A DNA stretch of 64,000 nucleotides from Bacteroidota bacterium (GTDB taxonomy: Bacteria > Bacteroidota > Bacteroidia > Sphingobacteriales > Sphingobacteriaceae). Numbering within the stretch: the first letter of the stretch is position 1; each line of letters begins with the position of its first letter. The notes beneath the pieces are model-generated. The model was not told the DNA's origin, did not search any database, and saw only the letters and a list, made by a program, of their open reading frames with translations. Positions 39,630 to 50,009 of the stretch are shown here, piece after piece. The DNA is taken from NCBI GenBank assembly GCA_013288685.1, contig JABDBM010000003.1, positions 28,323 through 92,322 of the forward strand, in the 5' to 3' direction. The translations under genes and the position numbers were made by a program.

Positions 39630-41738
39630 ATGACTAACAAAAATGGCTTAACCCGTGTAGACGGTCGGTTAAAAGTAACCGGCGCTATAAAGTATGCTGC
39701 GGAATACAAATTCCCCGGGCTGGTTTATGGCGTGGTGGTAAGCAGCACCATTGCCAAAGGGGAAATCACGGGAATTGATAGCAAGGCGGCCGAAAAATCG
39801 CCGGGGGTAATAGCCGTCATCAGTCATTTAAATGCACCAAAAATTCCGGGGTACGATCGTAAGCCAAACGATTTTGATCCCAATATAAAAACCTTTAACG
39901 ATAGTAAAATTTACTTTTACGGGCAGCCCGTTGCGCTGGTAATTGCCGATAGTTTTGAACGGGCCAAACATGCGGCCACGCTGGTAAAAGTATCATACCA
40001 AAAACAGCAGCAGCAAACCAGTTTAACGGCTAACCTGCAAAACAGCTACAAACCCTGGGGTGATGGCAGCGATTACCTGCGCGGCGAAGCCAATGCCTAC
40101 CGCAATGCATCTGTAAAAATTGAGGCCGAATACCATACGCCCATCCACGTACACAACGCCATGGAGCCCTTCGCCATGACGGCCGTTTGGGATGGCGATA
40201 AAATAACTGTATATACCAAGGCCCAGGCCATCAAAAGTATGCAGCAGGACATTATGAATATGTTTAAGCTGCCTATAGAAAACGTACAGGTATATTCAAA
40301 AGTAATAGGCGGGGCCTTTGGCAGCGGCTCGCCACTATGGCCGTACGCTAAGGCAGCTTTGATAGGTGCAAAAGTGATCAACAAGCCGCTTAAAGTGGTG
40401 ATCGACCGCGAGCAGATGTTTACCATGGTGGGCTACCGTTCGCCTGCGGTGCAAAAGATAGGTATGGGCGCTTCCGCGGATGGTAAGCTGGTTGGGATTA
40501 CCCACGAAGCAACCGGCGAAACTTCCACTTACCAGCAATTTGGCGAGGGGATCACCGATACCACCAAATTTTTGTACGATTGTCCCAATGTAAATACCCA
40601 ATACCGCTTAACGCGGTTGGATTTAAGCACACCCACCTATACCCGCGGTCCGGGTGAAACCACTGGTGTTTTCGCGTTGGAGTGTGCGGTGGATGAACTG
40701 GCTCACGCGCTGAATATGGACCCGCTGGAATTCCGCAAAAAGAATTATGCCGACCACGACCCGGAGGAAAACAAACCCTGGAGCAGTAAATACCTGGATG
40801 AATGTTATTCGCTTGGCGCGGAACATTTTGGCTGGGATAGGCGCAAACAAAAGCCGGCATCAGTAATCGAAAACGGCTGGTTGGTTGGCTATGGCGTAGG
40901 CAGCGGTGCTTATGGCGCAGGCCGTGCCAATTGCAGCGCCAGGGCAAAACTAAGTGCTGATGGTATATTGCTGATCCAAAGTTCCACCAGCGACATGGGA
41001 CCCGGTACCGCGACCGTAATGGTAAAAATAGCCTCGGATATTATTGATATCCCGGTTGAAAATATCCGGTTCGAGCTGGGGAGTTCGGCGTTACCCGCTG
41101 CGCCTGGTGAATATGGTTCCATTACTACCTCGTCGGTGGGTTCGGCGGTGTTTGACACCTGCACCGAATTAAAGGAGAAATTTAAGCAGATAGCCGGTGG
41201 TACTGATAATCCCGACTATCTGAAAATATTAAAAGAACACAACCTGCCCTTCGTGGAGGTTACGCACCACACCTCCGGCCGCGCGCCTGATGCGGATAAG
41301 TATTCGGCGCATGCTTATGTCACCCATTTTGTGGAGGCGCATGTGCATCCGGCTACCGGCATGGTGAAAATTAAAAAGGTGGTGTCGGCAGTTGATGGTG
41401 GCAAGATCCTAAACCCGATAACGGCCCGCAGCCAAATCATTGGCGGCGTAGTATGGGGTATTGGCATGTCGCTTACGGAAGAGGGCGTGCTGGATCACCG
41501 CTATGGCAAATACGTAAATGCCAACCTGGGCGATTACCATGTAGCCACCCATGCCGATGTGCCGCAAATTGAAGTAGTTTTTGTTGACAAAAAAGACCCT
41601 GTTACCAACCCGATGGGCTCAAAAGGCATCGGTGAAGTAGCCATTGTAGGCTTTGCAGCGGCAGTGGCTAATGCGGTGTTTAATGCAACGGGGATAAGGG
41701 TAAGGGATTTGCCGATTACGCCGGATAAATTAATTTGA
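39630..41738 (+). CDS. paoC: Molybdopterin-binding aldehyde oxidoreductase large subunit (PaoC/YagR-like), copy 1
   Basis: 702 aa; SRVDGRLKVTG-type start, GGAFGSGS, terminal GSKGIGEVAIVGFAAAVANAVFNATGIRVRDLPITPDKLI. Confidence 0.9.
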   Translation: MTNKNGLTRVDGRLKVTGAIKYAAEYKFPGLVYGVVVSSTIAKGEITGIDSKAAEKSPGVIAVISHLNAPKIPGYDRKPNDFDPNIKTFNDSKIYFYGQPVALVIADSFERAKHAATLVKVSYQKQQQQTSLTANLQNSYKPWGDGSDYLRGEANAYRNASVKIEAEYHTPIHVHNAMEPFAMTAVWDGDKITVYTKAQAIKSMQQDIMNMFKLPIENVQVYSKVIGGAFGSGSPLWPYAKAALIGAKVINKPLKVVIDREQMFTMVGYRSPAVQKIGMGASADGKLVGITHEATGETSTYQQFGEGITDTTKFLYDCPNVNTQYRLTRLDLSTPTYTRGPGETTGVFALECAVDELAHALNMDPLEFRKKNYADHDPEENKPWSSKYLDECYSLGAEHFGWDRRKQKPASVIENGWLVGYGVGSGAYGAGRANCSARAKLSADGILLIQSSTSDMGPGTATVMVKIASDIIDIPVENIRFELGSSALPAAPGEYGSITTSSVGSAVFDTCTELKEKFKQIAGGTDNPDYLKILKEHNLPFVEVTHHTSGRAPDADKYSAHAYVTHFVEAHVHPATGMVKIKKVVSAVDGGKILNPITARSQIIGGVVWGIGMSLTEEGVLDHRYGKYVNANLGDYHVATHADVPQIEVVFVDKKDPVTNPMGSKGIGEVAIVGFAAAVANAVFNATGIRVRDLPITPDKLI

Positions 41739-41795
41739 GAAAGTTCATGGTTGATAGTTCATGGCCGCTACAGGCAGTTTTGATAATTGAAATAA

Positions 41796-43928
41796 ATGGA
41801 AGACAAGATATCAAATAAAAATTCATCCAAGGGCCCGAGCCGCGTCGACGGACGGTTAAAAGTAACCGGAGCAGCAAAATATTCGGCAGAATATGCTTTG
41901 CCGGGGATGGCCTATGGCGTTTTGGTGGGCAGTACCATTACTAAAGGCACCATTACCTCCATCGATACCAAAAAAGCGGAAACGGCGCCCGGCGTATTGG
42001 CGGTGATCAGCCATTTTAATTGCCCGAAAGTTCCGGGTTATGATAGTGCCGATCCTGCCGTTAAGGGGCCGTTAAAGATTTTTCACGACAATAAGATCGT
42101 CTACAACGGACAACCCATAGCCGTGGTAGTTGCTGACAGCTTTGAGCGGGCATTATTTGCCGCCGCGCTGGTAAAAGCGGAGTACAACGCCGAAAAACAT
42201 CATACCAATTTAAAAGACAACTTAACCAAAGCGGTTGCGCCGCATGATGATGCTGTTTACAGTCGCGGTATGCCCGAAGCCTGGAAAACTGCGGCGGTAA
42301 CTGTTGAGCAGGAATATATTTTACCCAGCGAGGTGCATCACCCCATGGAGCTGCATGCCATTATAGCCCGCTGGGACGCTGCCGATAAAATCAGTGTTTG
42401 GGATAAAACTCAGGGCGTAAAGGATACGCAGAGCAATATTGCCAAACTGTTCGGTATCCCGGTAGATAACGTACAGGTGCATTCAAAATTTGTAGGCGGC
42501 GCCTTTGGGAGCGCCTTGCAGGTTTGGCCGCACGAGGTGGCGGCCATCATTGGCGCAAAGGTGGTTAAACGTCCTGTTAAACTGGTATTGAGCCGTGCGG
42601 ATATGGCTACATCGGTGGGCTATCGTCCGCATACCTGGCAAAAAATTGCTATTGGCGCTTCCGCGGATGGCAAGTTAGTAGGCGTTGTACACGAAGCCGC
42701 CGGGCAAACTTCAACTTTCGAAGATTTTGCGGAAGGCCCGTCGGATGTAAGTCGTCAGTTGTATGCCTGTCCCAATGTAAGCACCAGTAATAAAATGGTT
42801 TCGCTGGATATCGGTTCGCCAACCTGGATGCGCGGCCCCGGACCGGCGACCGGTACCTTCGCGCTGGAATCGGCCATGGATGAATTATCCTACAAACTGA
42901 ATATCGACCCAATTGAATTGCGCTTGCGCAATTACGCCGAAACCGATCCTGAAAGCGGCAAACCGTTTTCGGGCAAAAATTTAAAAGATGCGTACAGATT
43001 AGGTGCAGATAATATCGGCTGGAGCGACCGCAGCCAAACACCCGGTTCGGTTACTAAAGATGGCTGGCTGGTAGGTTACGGCATATCGGGCGGTGTTTTT
43101 GGCGCCGACAGGGAGCCGGTAACACTCACCGCTACCATGATGGCCGACGGCAAGCTCGTTTTGCAAACCGCAGTAAGCGATATTGGTCCGGGTACGGCAA
43201 CAGCCATGGTTGCCGTAGCTGCCGAAACGATGGATATGCCTGCGGATAAGATTCGTTTTGACCTTGGCGATTCTGCATTTCCTGCTGCGCCACAACAGGG
43301 CGGGTCAACCATTACTTCCAGCGTTGGCTCGGCCGTGTATATGGCTTGCCGCGATCTGAAGGAAAAATTTCAGCAATTAATTGGCAACGGAGGCACGGAT
43401 AAACCCGATTATGCAAAGGTGCTAAAACAACATAACCTACAGCGGCTACAAGTTACTGCCGACTCGAAAGCCGGCAAGGAAGTAGATACTTACGCCATGT
43501 ACTCCTGGTCGGTACATTTTGTTAAAGTATTGGTAAACCCGGCTACCGGGGTGGTTAAACTGGATAAAGTAACTTGCGTAGCCGATAATGGCCGCATCAT
43601 CAGCCCTAAAACAGCCCGCAGCCAGATTATAGGCGGGGCAATTATGGGTATAGGTATGGCGTTAATGGAGGAGGCGGTAATAGATGACCGCTACGGCCGG
43701 GTAATAAACAGCAATTTTGCCGATTACCATGTGCCCGTTAATGCGGATATTCCGCAGATCGAGGCGCTGTTTGTGAATAAACCTGATTATAATATTAACC
43801 CTATCGGTGCCAAAGGCATGGGCGAAATATCCCTGATCGGCATGGCCGCCGCAGTGGCCAATGCTGTTTACAATGCAACAGGAAAACGCGTAAGGGATTT
43901 GCCCATTACGCCGGATAAACTAATTTAA
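41796..43928 (+). CDS. paoC: Molybdopterin-binding aldehyde oxidoreductase large subunit, copy 2
   Basis: 710 aa paralog of copy 1; GAKGMGEISLIGMAAAVANAVYNATGKRVRDLPITPDKLI. Confidence 0.9.
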   Translation: MEDKISNKNSSKGPSRVDGRLKVTGAAKYSAEYALPGMAYGVLVGSTITKGTITSIDTKKAETAPGVLAVISHFNCPKVPGYDSADPAVKGPLKIFHDNKIVYNGQPIAVVVADSFERALFAAALVKAEYNAEKHHTNLKDNLTKAVAPHDDAVYSRGMPEAWKTAAVTVEQEYILPSEVHHPMELHAIIARWDAADKISVWDKTQGVKDTQSNIAKLFGIPVDNVQVHSKFVGGAFGSALQVWPHEVAAIIGAKVVKRPVKLVLSRADMATSVGYRPHTWQKIAIGASADGKLVGVVHEAAGQTSTFEDFAEGPSDVSRQLYACPNVSTSNKMVSLDIGSPTWMRGPGPATGTFALESAMDELSYKLNIDPIELRLRNYAETDPESGKPFSGKNLKDAYRLGADNIGWSDRSQTPGSVTKDGWLVGYGISGGVFGADREPVTLTATMMADGKLVLQTAVSDIGPGTATAMVAVAAETMDMPADKIRFDLGDSAFPAAPQQGGSTITSSVGSAVYMACRDLKEKFQQLIGNGGTDKPDYAKVLKQHNLQRLQVTADSKAGKEVDTYAMYSWSVHFVKVLVNPATGVVKLDKVTCVADNGRIISPKTARSQIIGGAIMGIGMALMEEAVIDDRYGRVINSNFADYHVPVNADIPQIEALFVNKPDYNINPIGAKGMGEISLIGMAAAVANAVYNATGKRVRDLPITPDKLI

Positions 43929-44045
43929 TTGGTTCACTGGTTCATTAGTTCATTGGTGTCGCTTTCAGAGAATGTTAGGCGACGAATTACCCACTAATGA
44001 ACTTTGCACCAATGAACTAATGAACCATTGAACTAATGAACCAAC
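43928..44045. repeat. Stuttering inverted repeat, TTCATTRG family
   Basis: ttggttcactggttcattagttcattgg ... ccaatgaactaatgaaccattgaactaatgaacc. Confidence 0.8.
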
Positions 44046-46177
44046 CTATGGAAACAAAAACCAAATTCGGAAACAGCGAAGGCCCAAGCCGGGTTGACGG
44101 CCGCATGAAAGTTACCGGCAGGGCTAAATACTCCGCCGAATATAGTGTGAAAGGGGTAACTTACGGCGTATTGGTCGGCAGCACTATCGCCAAGGGCACC
44201 ATTAAAACCATCGATACCAAAAAGGCTGAGGGCGCTCCTGGTGTACTTTCGGTAATCACTTACCTTAATGCGCCAAAAATTCCCGGTTATCAAACCGATG
44301 CCCCGCAGCCTAAGGGAGCCTTAAAGATATTTTATGATAACCAGGTTTATTTTAACGGCCAGCCCATTGCCCTGGTAGTGGCTGATTCGTTTGAGCGCGC
44401 GTTGTTCGCTGCCTCGCTGGTAAGTGCCACTTATGATAAGGGCGAACATCAAACCAATTTAAAAGCCAACATCGCCAATGGCACAGCGCCCCGCAACGGT
44501 AAGGATTATATTCGAGGACAAGAGGATGCCTATAAAACCGCACCCATAAAAATTGAGCAGGAATACATCATCCCTACCGAAGTACATAACCCCATGGAGC
44601 TTCACGCCATTATTGCCCGCTGGGATGCCGACGATAAAATAACCGTTTACGATAAAACTCAGGGTGTTAAATCAACCCAGCGCAGCATAGCGCAAGCCTT
44701 TAAATTACCCCCGGAAAACGTGCAGGTTACTGCGCCTTTTGTAGGTGGTGCATTCGGCGCCGCATTGCGCACCTGGCCGCACGAAATTGCTGCGGTACTG
44801 GCCGCAAAGGTTGTAAAGCAACCCGTTAAACTGGTGTTGAGCCGGGCCGATATGTTTACTTCGGTAGGTTACCGCCCGCATACCTGGCAAAAAATTGGTT
44901 TGGGCGCTACGGCGGATGGCAAGCTGGTTGGCATCACGCACGAGGCTGCCGGGCAAACTTCGGCTTATGAAGATTTTACCGAAGGGGTGGTTAATATCAG
45001 TCAGCTGATGTACGCTTGCCCTAATGTCAACACCAAATACAAAATCGTTTCACTTAATGTAAATACGCCTGCCCCTATGCGCGGGCCGGGTGAAGCAACA
45101 GGAGCTTTCGCATTGGAGTCGGCATTGGATGAGCTATCTTATGCCGTTAATATCGACCCGATTGAACTGCGTGTGCTTAATTATGCTGAAACCGACCCCA
45201 GCAGTAGCAGACCCTATTCGAGCAAGTTTTTAAAGGATGCGTACCAGCTTGGCGCTGATAAAATAGGCTGGAGCAACCGTAAGCAGCAACCGGGTTCGGT
45301 TACCGAATCGGGCTGGCTAACAGGCTACGGCATGGGCGGCGGCTTGTTTGGCGCTTATCGCGGAGCCGCTACCGTTACGGCGCGCATGATGGCCGATGGT
45401 ACGCTGATCCTGCAAACAGCAGTTACCGATATTGGTCCGGGGACAGGTACTGCCATGGTGAATATCGCATCCGAATTAATGGGTGTGCCCGCTGCCAACA
45501 TACGGTTTGATATGGGCGATTCATCGCTGCCGCCGTCACCAACACAAGGCGGTTCGCAGGTTACGTCAACCGTCGGCTCGGCAGTTAATGATGCCTGTAA
45601 GGAGTTAAAAGATAAATTTATGCAGCTGAACGGCACCAACGAAGGCGGTAGTTTGGATTTTGTTAAAATATTAAAAGATCATAACCTGCCGCAATTGGAA
45701 GTAACCACTTCATCAAAAGGCGGCGCCGAGCAGGGCAAATATGCCATGTTCTCGTGGTCGGTACATTTTATGAAAGTACTGGTAAACCCGGTAACCGGTG
45801 TGGTTAAGATCGATAAGGCAGTTTCGGTGGCCGACTGCGGCCACGTAGTAAGCCCCAAAACCGCCCGCAGCCAGATCATCGGCGGCAGCATAATGGGCAC
45901 GGGAATGGCATTAATGGAAGAAGCAGTGATTGACCATCGCTATGGCCGTTTGGTAAACAACAATTTCGGCGACTACCACGTTCCTGTAAATGCCGATATA
46001 CCACAAGTGGAAGCATTATTTGTAAACAAACCCGATCCTTATATTAACCCCATGGGCGCCAAAGGGATGGGCGAAATAGCTACCATCGGCGTAGCCGCAG
46101 CAATTGCTAATGCAGTTTACAATGCAACCGGGAAAAGAGTAAGGGATTTACCGATAACGCCCGATAAGTTGATTTAG
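44036..46177 (+). CDS. paoC: Molybdopterin-binding aldehyde oxidoreductase large subunit, copy 3
   Basis: 713 aa paralog; GAKGMGEIATIGVAAAIANAVYNATGKRVRDLPITPDKLI; alternative start 44048. Confidence 0.9.
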   Translation: MNQPMETKTKFGNSEGPSRVDGRMKVTGRAKYSAEYSVKGVTYGVLVGSTIAKGTIKTIDTKKAEGAPGVLSVITYLNAPKIPGYQTDAPQPKGALKIFYDNQVYFNGQPIALVVADSFERALFAASLVSATYDKGEHQTNLKANIANGTAPRNGKDYIRGQEDAYKTAPIKIEQEYIIPTEVHNPMELHAIIARWDADDKITVYDKTQGVKSTQRSIAQAFKLPPENVQVTAPFVGGAFGAALRTWPHEIAAVLAAKVVKQPVKLVLSRADMFTSVGYRPHTWQKIGLGATADGKLVGITHEAAGQTSAYEDFTEGVVNISQLMYACPNVNTKYKIVSLNVNTPAPMRGPGEATGAFALESALDELSYAVNIDPIELRVLNYAETDPSSSRPYSSKFLKDAYQLGADKIGWSNRKQQPGSVTESGWLTGYGMGGGLFGAYRGAATVTARMMADGTLILQTAVTDIGPGTGTAMVNIASELMGVPAANIRFDMGDSSLPPSPTQGGSQVTSTVGSAVNDACKELKDKFMQLNGTNEGGSLDFVKILKDHNLPQLEVTTSSKGGAEQGKYAMFSWSVHFMKVLVNPVTGVVKIDKAVSVADCGHVVSPKTARSQIIGGSIMGTGMALMEEAVIDHRYGRLVNNNFGDYHVPVNADIPQVEALFVNKPDPYINPMGAKGMGEIATIGVAAAIANAVYNATGKRVRDLPITPDKLI

Positions 46178-46179
46178 TC

Positions 46180-46280
46180 ATTTGCTTCGCGTCATTGGGT
46201 CATTTGGTCAATCGCGATAAGCAGTGGAGGCCTCGTCTTAACCATGCAATGACTTAATGCCCTAATGACACAACGACTTC
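46180..46280. repeat. Stuttering inverted repeat, GTCATTNGG family
   Basis: gtcatttgcttcgcgtcattgggtcatttggtca ... atgacttaatgccctaatgacacaacgac. Confidence 0.7.
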
Positions 46281-46287
46281 CCGGTGA

Positions 46288-46569
46288 CTAAAATTTCAGA
46301 TTTGATTTTAACCACAGTTGCACCTCTTCCTGGCTAATGATATCGGCGGGCATTTTATCGTGAATTAGTTTCTCCATTTTGTTGCCGGTGTTCGAGAAGC
46401 GGTAATCCCAAAGGGCCATCAGCTTGTTTATCAGGTAAACTACTTCGTAGCCCTCTTCTTTATTAAACTGCGTGGTGTCCGGTCTGCCATTTACACGCGG
46501 GTCGTGCTGTACGTAAGCCGTCCATTTATAGTCTGAATAATGAAGATTTTTCCGGGAGAACAAGATCAT
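46288..46569 (-). CDS. Hypothetical protein
   Basis: 93 aa ORF. Confidence 0.5.
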   Translation of the reverse strand: MILFSRKNLHYSDYKWTAYVQHDPRVNGRPDTTQFNKEEGYEVVYLINKLMALWDYRFSNTGNKMEKLIHDKMPADIISQEEVQLWLKSNLKF

Positions 46570-46709
46570 AATGGCGGGCGATTTTTGTAAATGTACTGAT
46601 AATTAATTGGTTTTGTTTTTTTATCGGCATAATAGCGTCTAATTTTCTACAGAATTTGAGCAAACTTTCTACAGAATGGCGCACTATACTTGGTAAAAAA
46701 CATAAGATC

Positions 46710-47138
46710 ATGAGAAAGTTATTGGTATTTATCACAGTCATTGGCATAGCCATCAGCGCTTTAAAAGCGCAGGATATCAAGGCCGGTGCCGTCCCCGAAA
46801 TTGTAAAATCTGCTTTCGTAAAAAAATATCCTGAAGCTGTTAAAGTGACCTGGGAAAAAGAAAAAGGAAATTACGAGGCAAACTGGGGCGGCAAATCGGG
46901 CGAGGATAATTCGGCCCAGTTTACGCCAGCAGGGGTGTTTATTGAAATAGTAAAAGCCATTTCAATAGCAGATCTGCCAAAAAACATTGCGCCATACGTA
47001 AAAGAACACTACAAAGGGGCAAAAATCCGCGAAGCCGGCAGGGTGACTGATGCCGCCGGTAAAACCCTGTACGAAGCCGAAATAAAGGGCGGCGATTTGC
47101 TTTTTGATGAAAATGGCGTTTTTATAGAGAAGGATTAA
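46710..47138 (+). CDS. PepSY-like / putative beta-lactamase-inhibitor-like secreted protein
   Basis: Signal peptide MRKLLVFITVIGIAISALKAQ; two ~65-aa half repeats typical of this family. Confidence 0.7.
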   Translation: MRKLLVFITVIGIAISALKAQDIKAGAVPEIVKSAFVKKYPEAVKVTWEKEKGNYEANWGGKSGEDNSAQFTPAGVFIEIVKAISIADLPKNIAPYVKEHYKGAKIREAGRVTDAAGKTLYEAEIKGGDLLFDENGVFIEKD

Positions 47139-47631
47139 TTTATATAAACAGACTTGAGGCGGTATTGGATGATATTTTTGATCTACAACAGATTGTTTAG
47201 GTAGGGTTGAAAGGAGAATGTTGCCAATTCGGTTTTATGGCCCAAGGGGCGTACTTCTTTGTAGAAAAGAACGTTGGAAATTATTTTGCCGCAGAGAGCG
47301 ACAACCCTTACAAAATATACAGGCCAATTATCTTGCAATATATTTCATTAAAATCATCATCCCACCATCGAAATCATTTCCAACGATGTATGTTGGCAAC
47401 AGCCGCTCTGGGGCAATATATTGGGTGCAGTTCGTTTCTACAAAAGGGCAGACCCTCCAGACCAGAAAAAATCGGTTAACAGCCAATTCGCGTTATCAAC
47501 CTAACAAATGCGTTATGGTGGCAACAGCCGATTGGCAGACCTTATCACCCATTTCGCAGTATTCGTCACCGTTTATGCATTATCCGAAAGGATAAAATTA
47601 ACTGTTAAATTTATTTGCTGAACTTTAGGCA

Positions 47632-48669
47632 ATGAAAACGGTACAGCATCTAATCGGTGGGAGCAGGTTAAAACTGCACATCGTCTTCGGCATTATGCTA
47701 TTAGCATTGCTGCTGGCAGGCAATTATTTCCTTTATGTGCTCCATTTTCGTTTTGACAGTTTCGGGCTGGCGCTGCTGAGATACCTTTTTTTCTTTGCCT
47801 GTGTTTACACCGGCAGGTGGCTTTGCATGCGTTGGTATCTTCATAACAAATGGCTGTTGTTTATTTTTTATACCTGCCTATCGGCGATCATAGTAGAGGT
47901 GCCCTGGTGGCTTATCGTAAAATACGCGCTAAACCACCCTTATGCCGGCTTTTTAGAAGTTTTGCTGGATACCCTTCCCTTTTATTTGATCGGCCTGGTG
48001 CTGGGCATTTTGCTCAAGCTCATCCGGGTTTCTATTCAAAAAGAACTGCAGGATGCCCATATCAAAGCCGAACAAAAGGAAAGCGAATTCGGCCTGCTAC
48101 AATCGCAATTGAGCCCGCATTTTCTATTCAATGTGTTGAATAACCTCTATGGTATATCTATTGCGGAACACGAAAGGATACCTCCGCTCCTGCTCAAACT
48201 GTCAGAACTTTTGCGTTATTCGGTTTATGGCGCAAAAAAAACTTTTGTGCCCTTGCGGGAAGAACTGGATTACATAAAAAATTACATTGAATTTGAAAAG
48301 ATCAGGATTAGCGACCGGCTGAATTTGTCGATGGAAATTGACATGGTGGATAACCCGGAAATTAAAATTGCCCCGCTGATACTGATAGTTTTTATAGAGA
48401 ATGCCTTTAAACATTCAAAAAACACCTTCAACAAGGAAATTGACATCGATATTTCAATAAAAATTAGCGGTAACTTTATCTGTTTACGGGTAAGCAATTC
48501 GTACGATAAAGAGCAAAATAAAAACGGGATATTTGATGAAAATTCGGGCCTGGGGCTGGATAATACCCTTAAACGGCTCGGTTTATTGTACGGGGATGAC
48601 TACGAACTAAAACAGGATACCGAAAATGAATTATACCATGTTAGCCTGCGATTAAAAATAAAAAAATGA
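47632..48669 (+). CDS. LytS-type sensor histidine kinase (His_kinase family)
   Basis: 345 aa; TM segments, LLQSQLSPHFLFNVLNNLYGISI, LILIVFIENAFKHS. Confidence 0.92.
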   Translation: MKTVQHLIGGSRLKLHIVFGIMLLALLLAGNYFLYVLHFRFDSFGLALLRYLFFFACVYTGRWLCMRWYLHNKWLLFIFYTCLSAIIVEVPWWLIVKYALNHPYAGFLEVLLDTLPFYLIGLVLGILLKLIRVSIQKELQDAHIKAEQKESEFGLLQSQLSPHFLFNVLNNLYGISIAEHERIPPLLLKLSELLRYSVYGAKKTFVPLREELDYIKNYIEFEKIRISDRLNLSMEIDMVDNPEIKIAPLILIVFIENAFKHSKNTFNKEIDIDISIKISGNFICLRVSNSYDKEQNKNGIFDENSGLGLDNTLKRLGLLYGDDYELKQDTENELYHVSLRLKIKK

Positions 48670-49376
48670 TGATCAATTGCCTGATAGTAGATGACGAGCC
48701 GGTTGCCAGGAACATTATCAGGAATTATTGCGGCCATTTACCGGCGCTCAATATCATAGCCGAATGCGGCAATGCGCTCGAAGCCAAAGAAATTTTATCG
48801 GCCAATAAAATTGATTTGTTGTTCCTCGACATCCACATGCCGGTATTAAATGGTATTGGCTTTTTAAATACGCTGAAAAACGCCCCGCAGGTAATATTTA
48901 CCACCGCGTATCAGGAGTATGCAGTAAACGCTTTTGATCTTTCGGCCTGTGATTATCTGCTTAAACCCTTTTCGCTCGAGCGTTTCATTATAGCGGTTGA
49001 TAAAGCAAAAGAAAAATTACTCCATTCAAAACCGCCCGTTCAGGAAAGCGGCGCGGCTACTCAGCAGCCGGACTACTTTTTTATCAAGTCGGATGGGAAG
49101 GCCCACAAAATAGCTTATGCTGATTGTTTATATGCCGAGGCACAGGGTAATTACACCAAGGTCGTTACCCTCAAAACTGCTATCCTTACCAAAATGGCCT
49201 TCTCGGCATTTATTACCCTGCTTCCACCGGACCAGTTTATCAGGGTACACCGGTCGTTCATCATCAACAAAACGATGATCAGCCATATTGAGGGCAACCG
49301 GGTATTTATTAATCAGGCTGAAATACCCATCGCGCAAAATTACCGCGACAGCTTTTTCAGCCTGATCGGGTTATAA
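48666..49376 (+). CDS. LytTR-type response regulator
   Basis: Receiver (CLIVDDEPVARNII...LLFLDIHMPVLNG), C-terminal LytTR (YAEAQGNYTKVVT...FIRVHRSFIIN); 4-bp overlap with the kinase. Confidence 0.94.
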   Translation: MMINCLIVDDEPVARNIIRNYCGHLPALNIIAECGNALEAKEILSANKIDLLFLDIHMPVLNGIGFLNTLKNAPQVIFTTAYQEYAVNAFDLSACDYLLKPFSLERFIIAVDKAKEKLLHSKPPVQESGAATQQPDYFFIKSDGKAHKIAYADCLYAEAQGNYTKVVTLKTAILTKMAFSAFITLLPPDQFIRVHRSFIINKTMISHIEGNRVFINQAEIPIAQNYRDSFFSLIGL

Positions 49377-49431
49377 TAAATACCAACCAAGGATGCGTCT
49401 TTAAACATTTCCTTTCTGTTACTTTATCGGT

Positions 49432-49998
49432 TTAAGTTATTTTTTTGTATTGCAAACCGCTAACTTTATTTTCTTCAAATAAAAGTTTTAATTTTTCGCT
49501 TATCACCGTTTTGATAGTATATTTTTTTACCCTGAAGATATTAGCTTTGTCTGGGATATCCACTGGATTCAAAATCAACTTCTCGAAGAATTCATATTCC
49601 CCGGCCTTGTCAGGCCTTATCGGATCATCTTTTACCCATTTCACAAAAACAGACTTGCTTTCATCCACACATTCTATTGCATTATTTACCACCATCAAGT
49701 GATAATTGATCTTGGAATTGGGATCGACCTCCGGTTTTACCGGGATAAACTGTACCTCATCTTCGTTAACCAGGTTCTTGACTTTTTCATTTACGATAAA
49801 TAATTCGAAGTCCGCCATTGTAAAATCTAACGGAATCCCCTTTTTTCTGCACGAGACAAATAATTCTTTTTGAGGAACCTCTACCTTACCGGGGCTTACA
49901 TATTTCCAAAAATCCCATTCGCCATCAAAATTGATACTACCTAAAAACCAACGTTTTTTGGGTATGTACAATTCATCTACTATTTCATAATAATCCAT
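49432..49998 (-). CDS. Imm11-like (DUF1629-type) immunity family protein
   Basis: MDYYEIVDELYIPKKRWFLGSINFDGEWDFWKY...YHLMVVNNAIECVDESKS...IFRVKKYTIKTVISEKLKLLFEENKVSGLQY resembles Imm11 from memory. Confidence 0.5.
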   Translation of the reverse strand: MDYYEIVDELYIPKKRWFLGSINFDGEWDFWKYVSPGKVEVPQKELFVSCRKKGIPLDFTMADFELFIVNEKVKNLVNEDEVQFIPVKPEVDPNSKINYHLMVVNNAIECVDESKSVFVKWVKDDPIRPDKAGEYEFFEKLILNPVDIPDKANIFRVKKYTIKTVISEKLKLLFEENKVSGLQYKKIT

Positions 49999-50009
49999 AA
50001 GGAAGCATC

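Noticed and set aside
39855-45900. - strand ORFs inside the paoC genes
   Set aside because: Antisense to well-conserved molybdenum hydroxylase genes and lacking recognisable domains.
47207-47595. Overlapping + strand ORFs of 90 and 125 aa
   Set aside because: Region has nested inverted repeats and no coding signature; both ORFs overlap in different frames.
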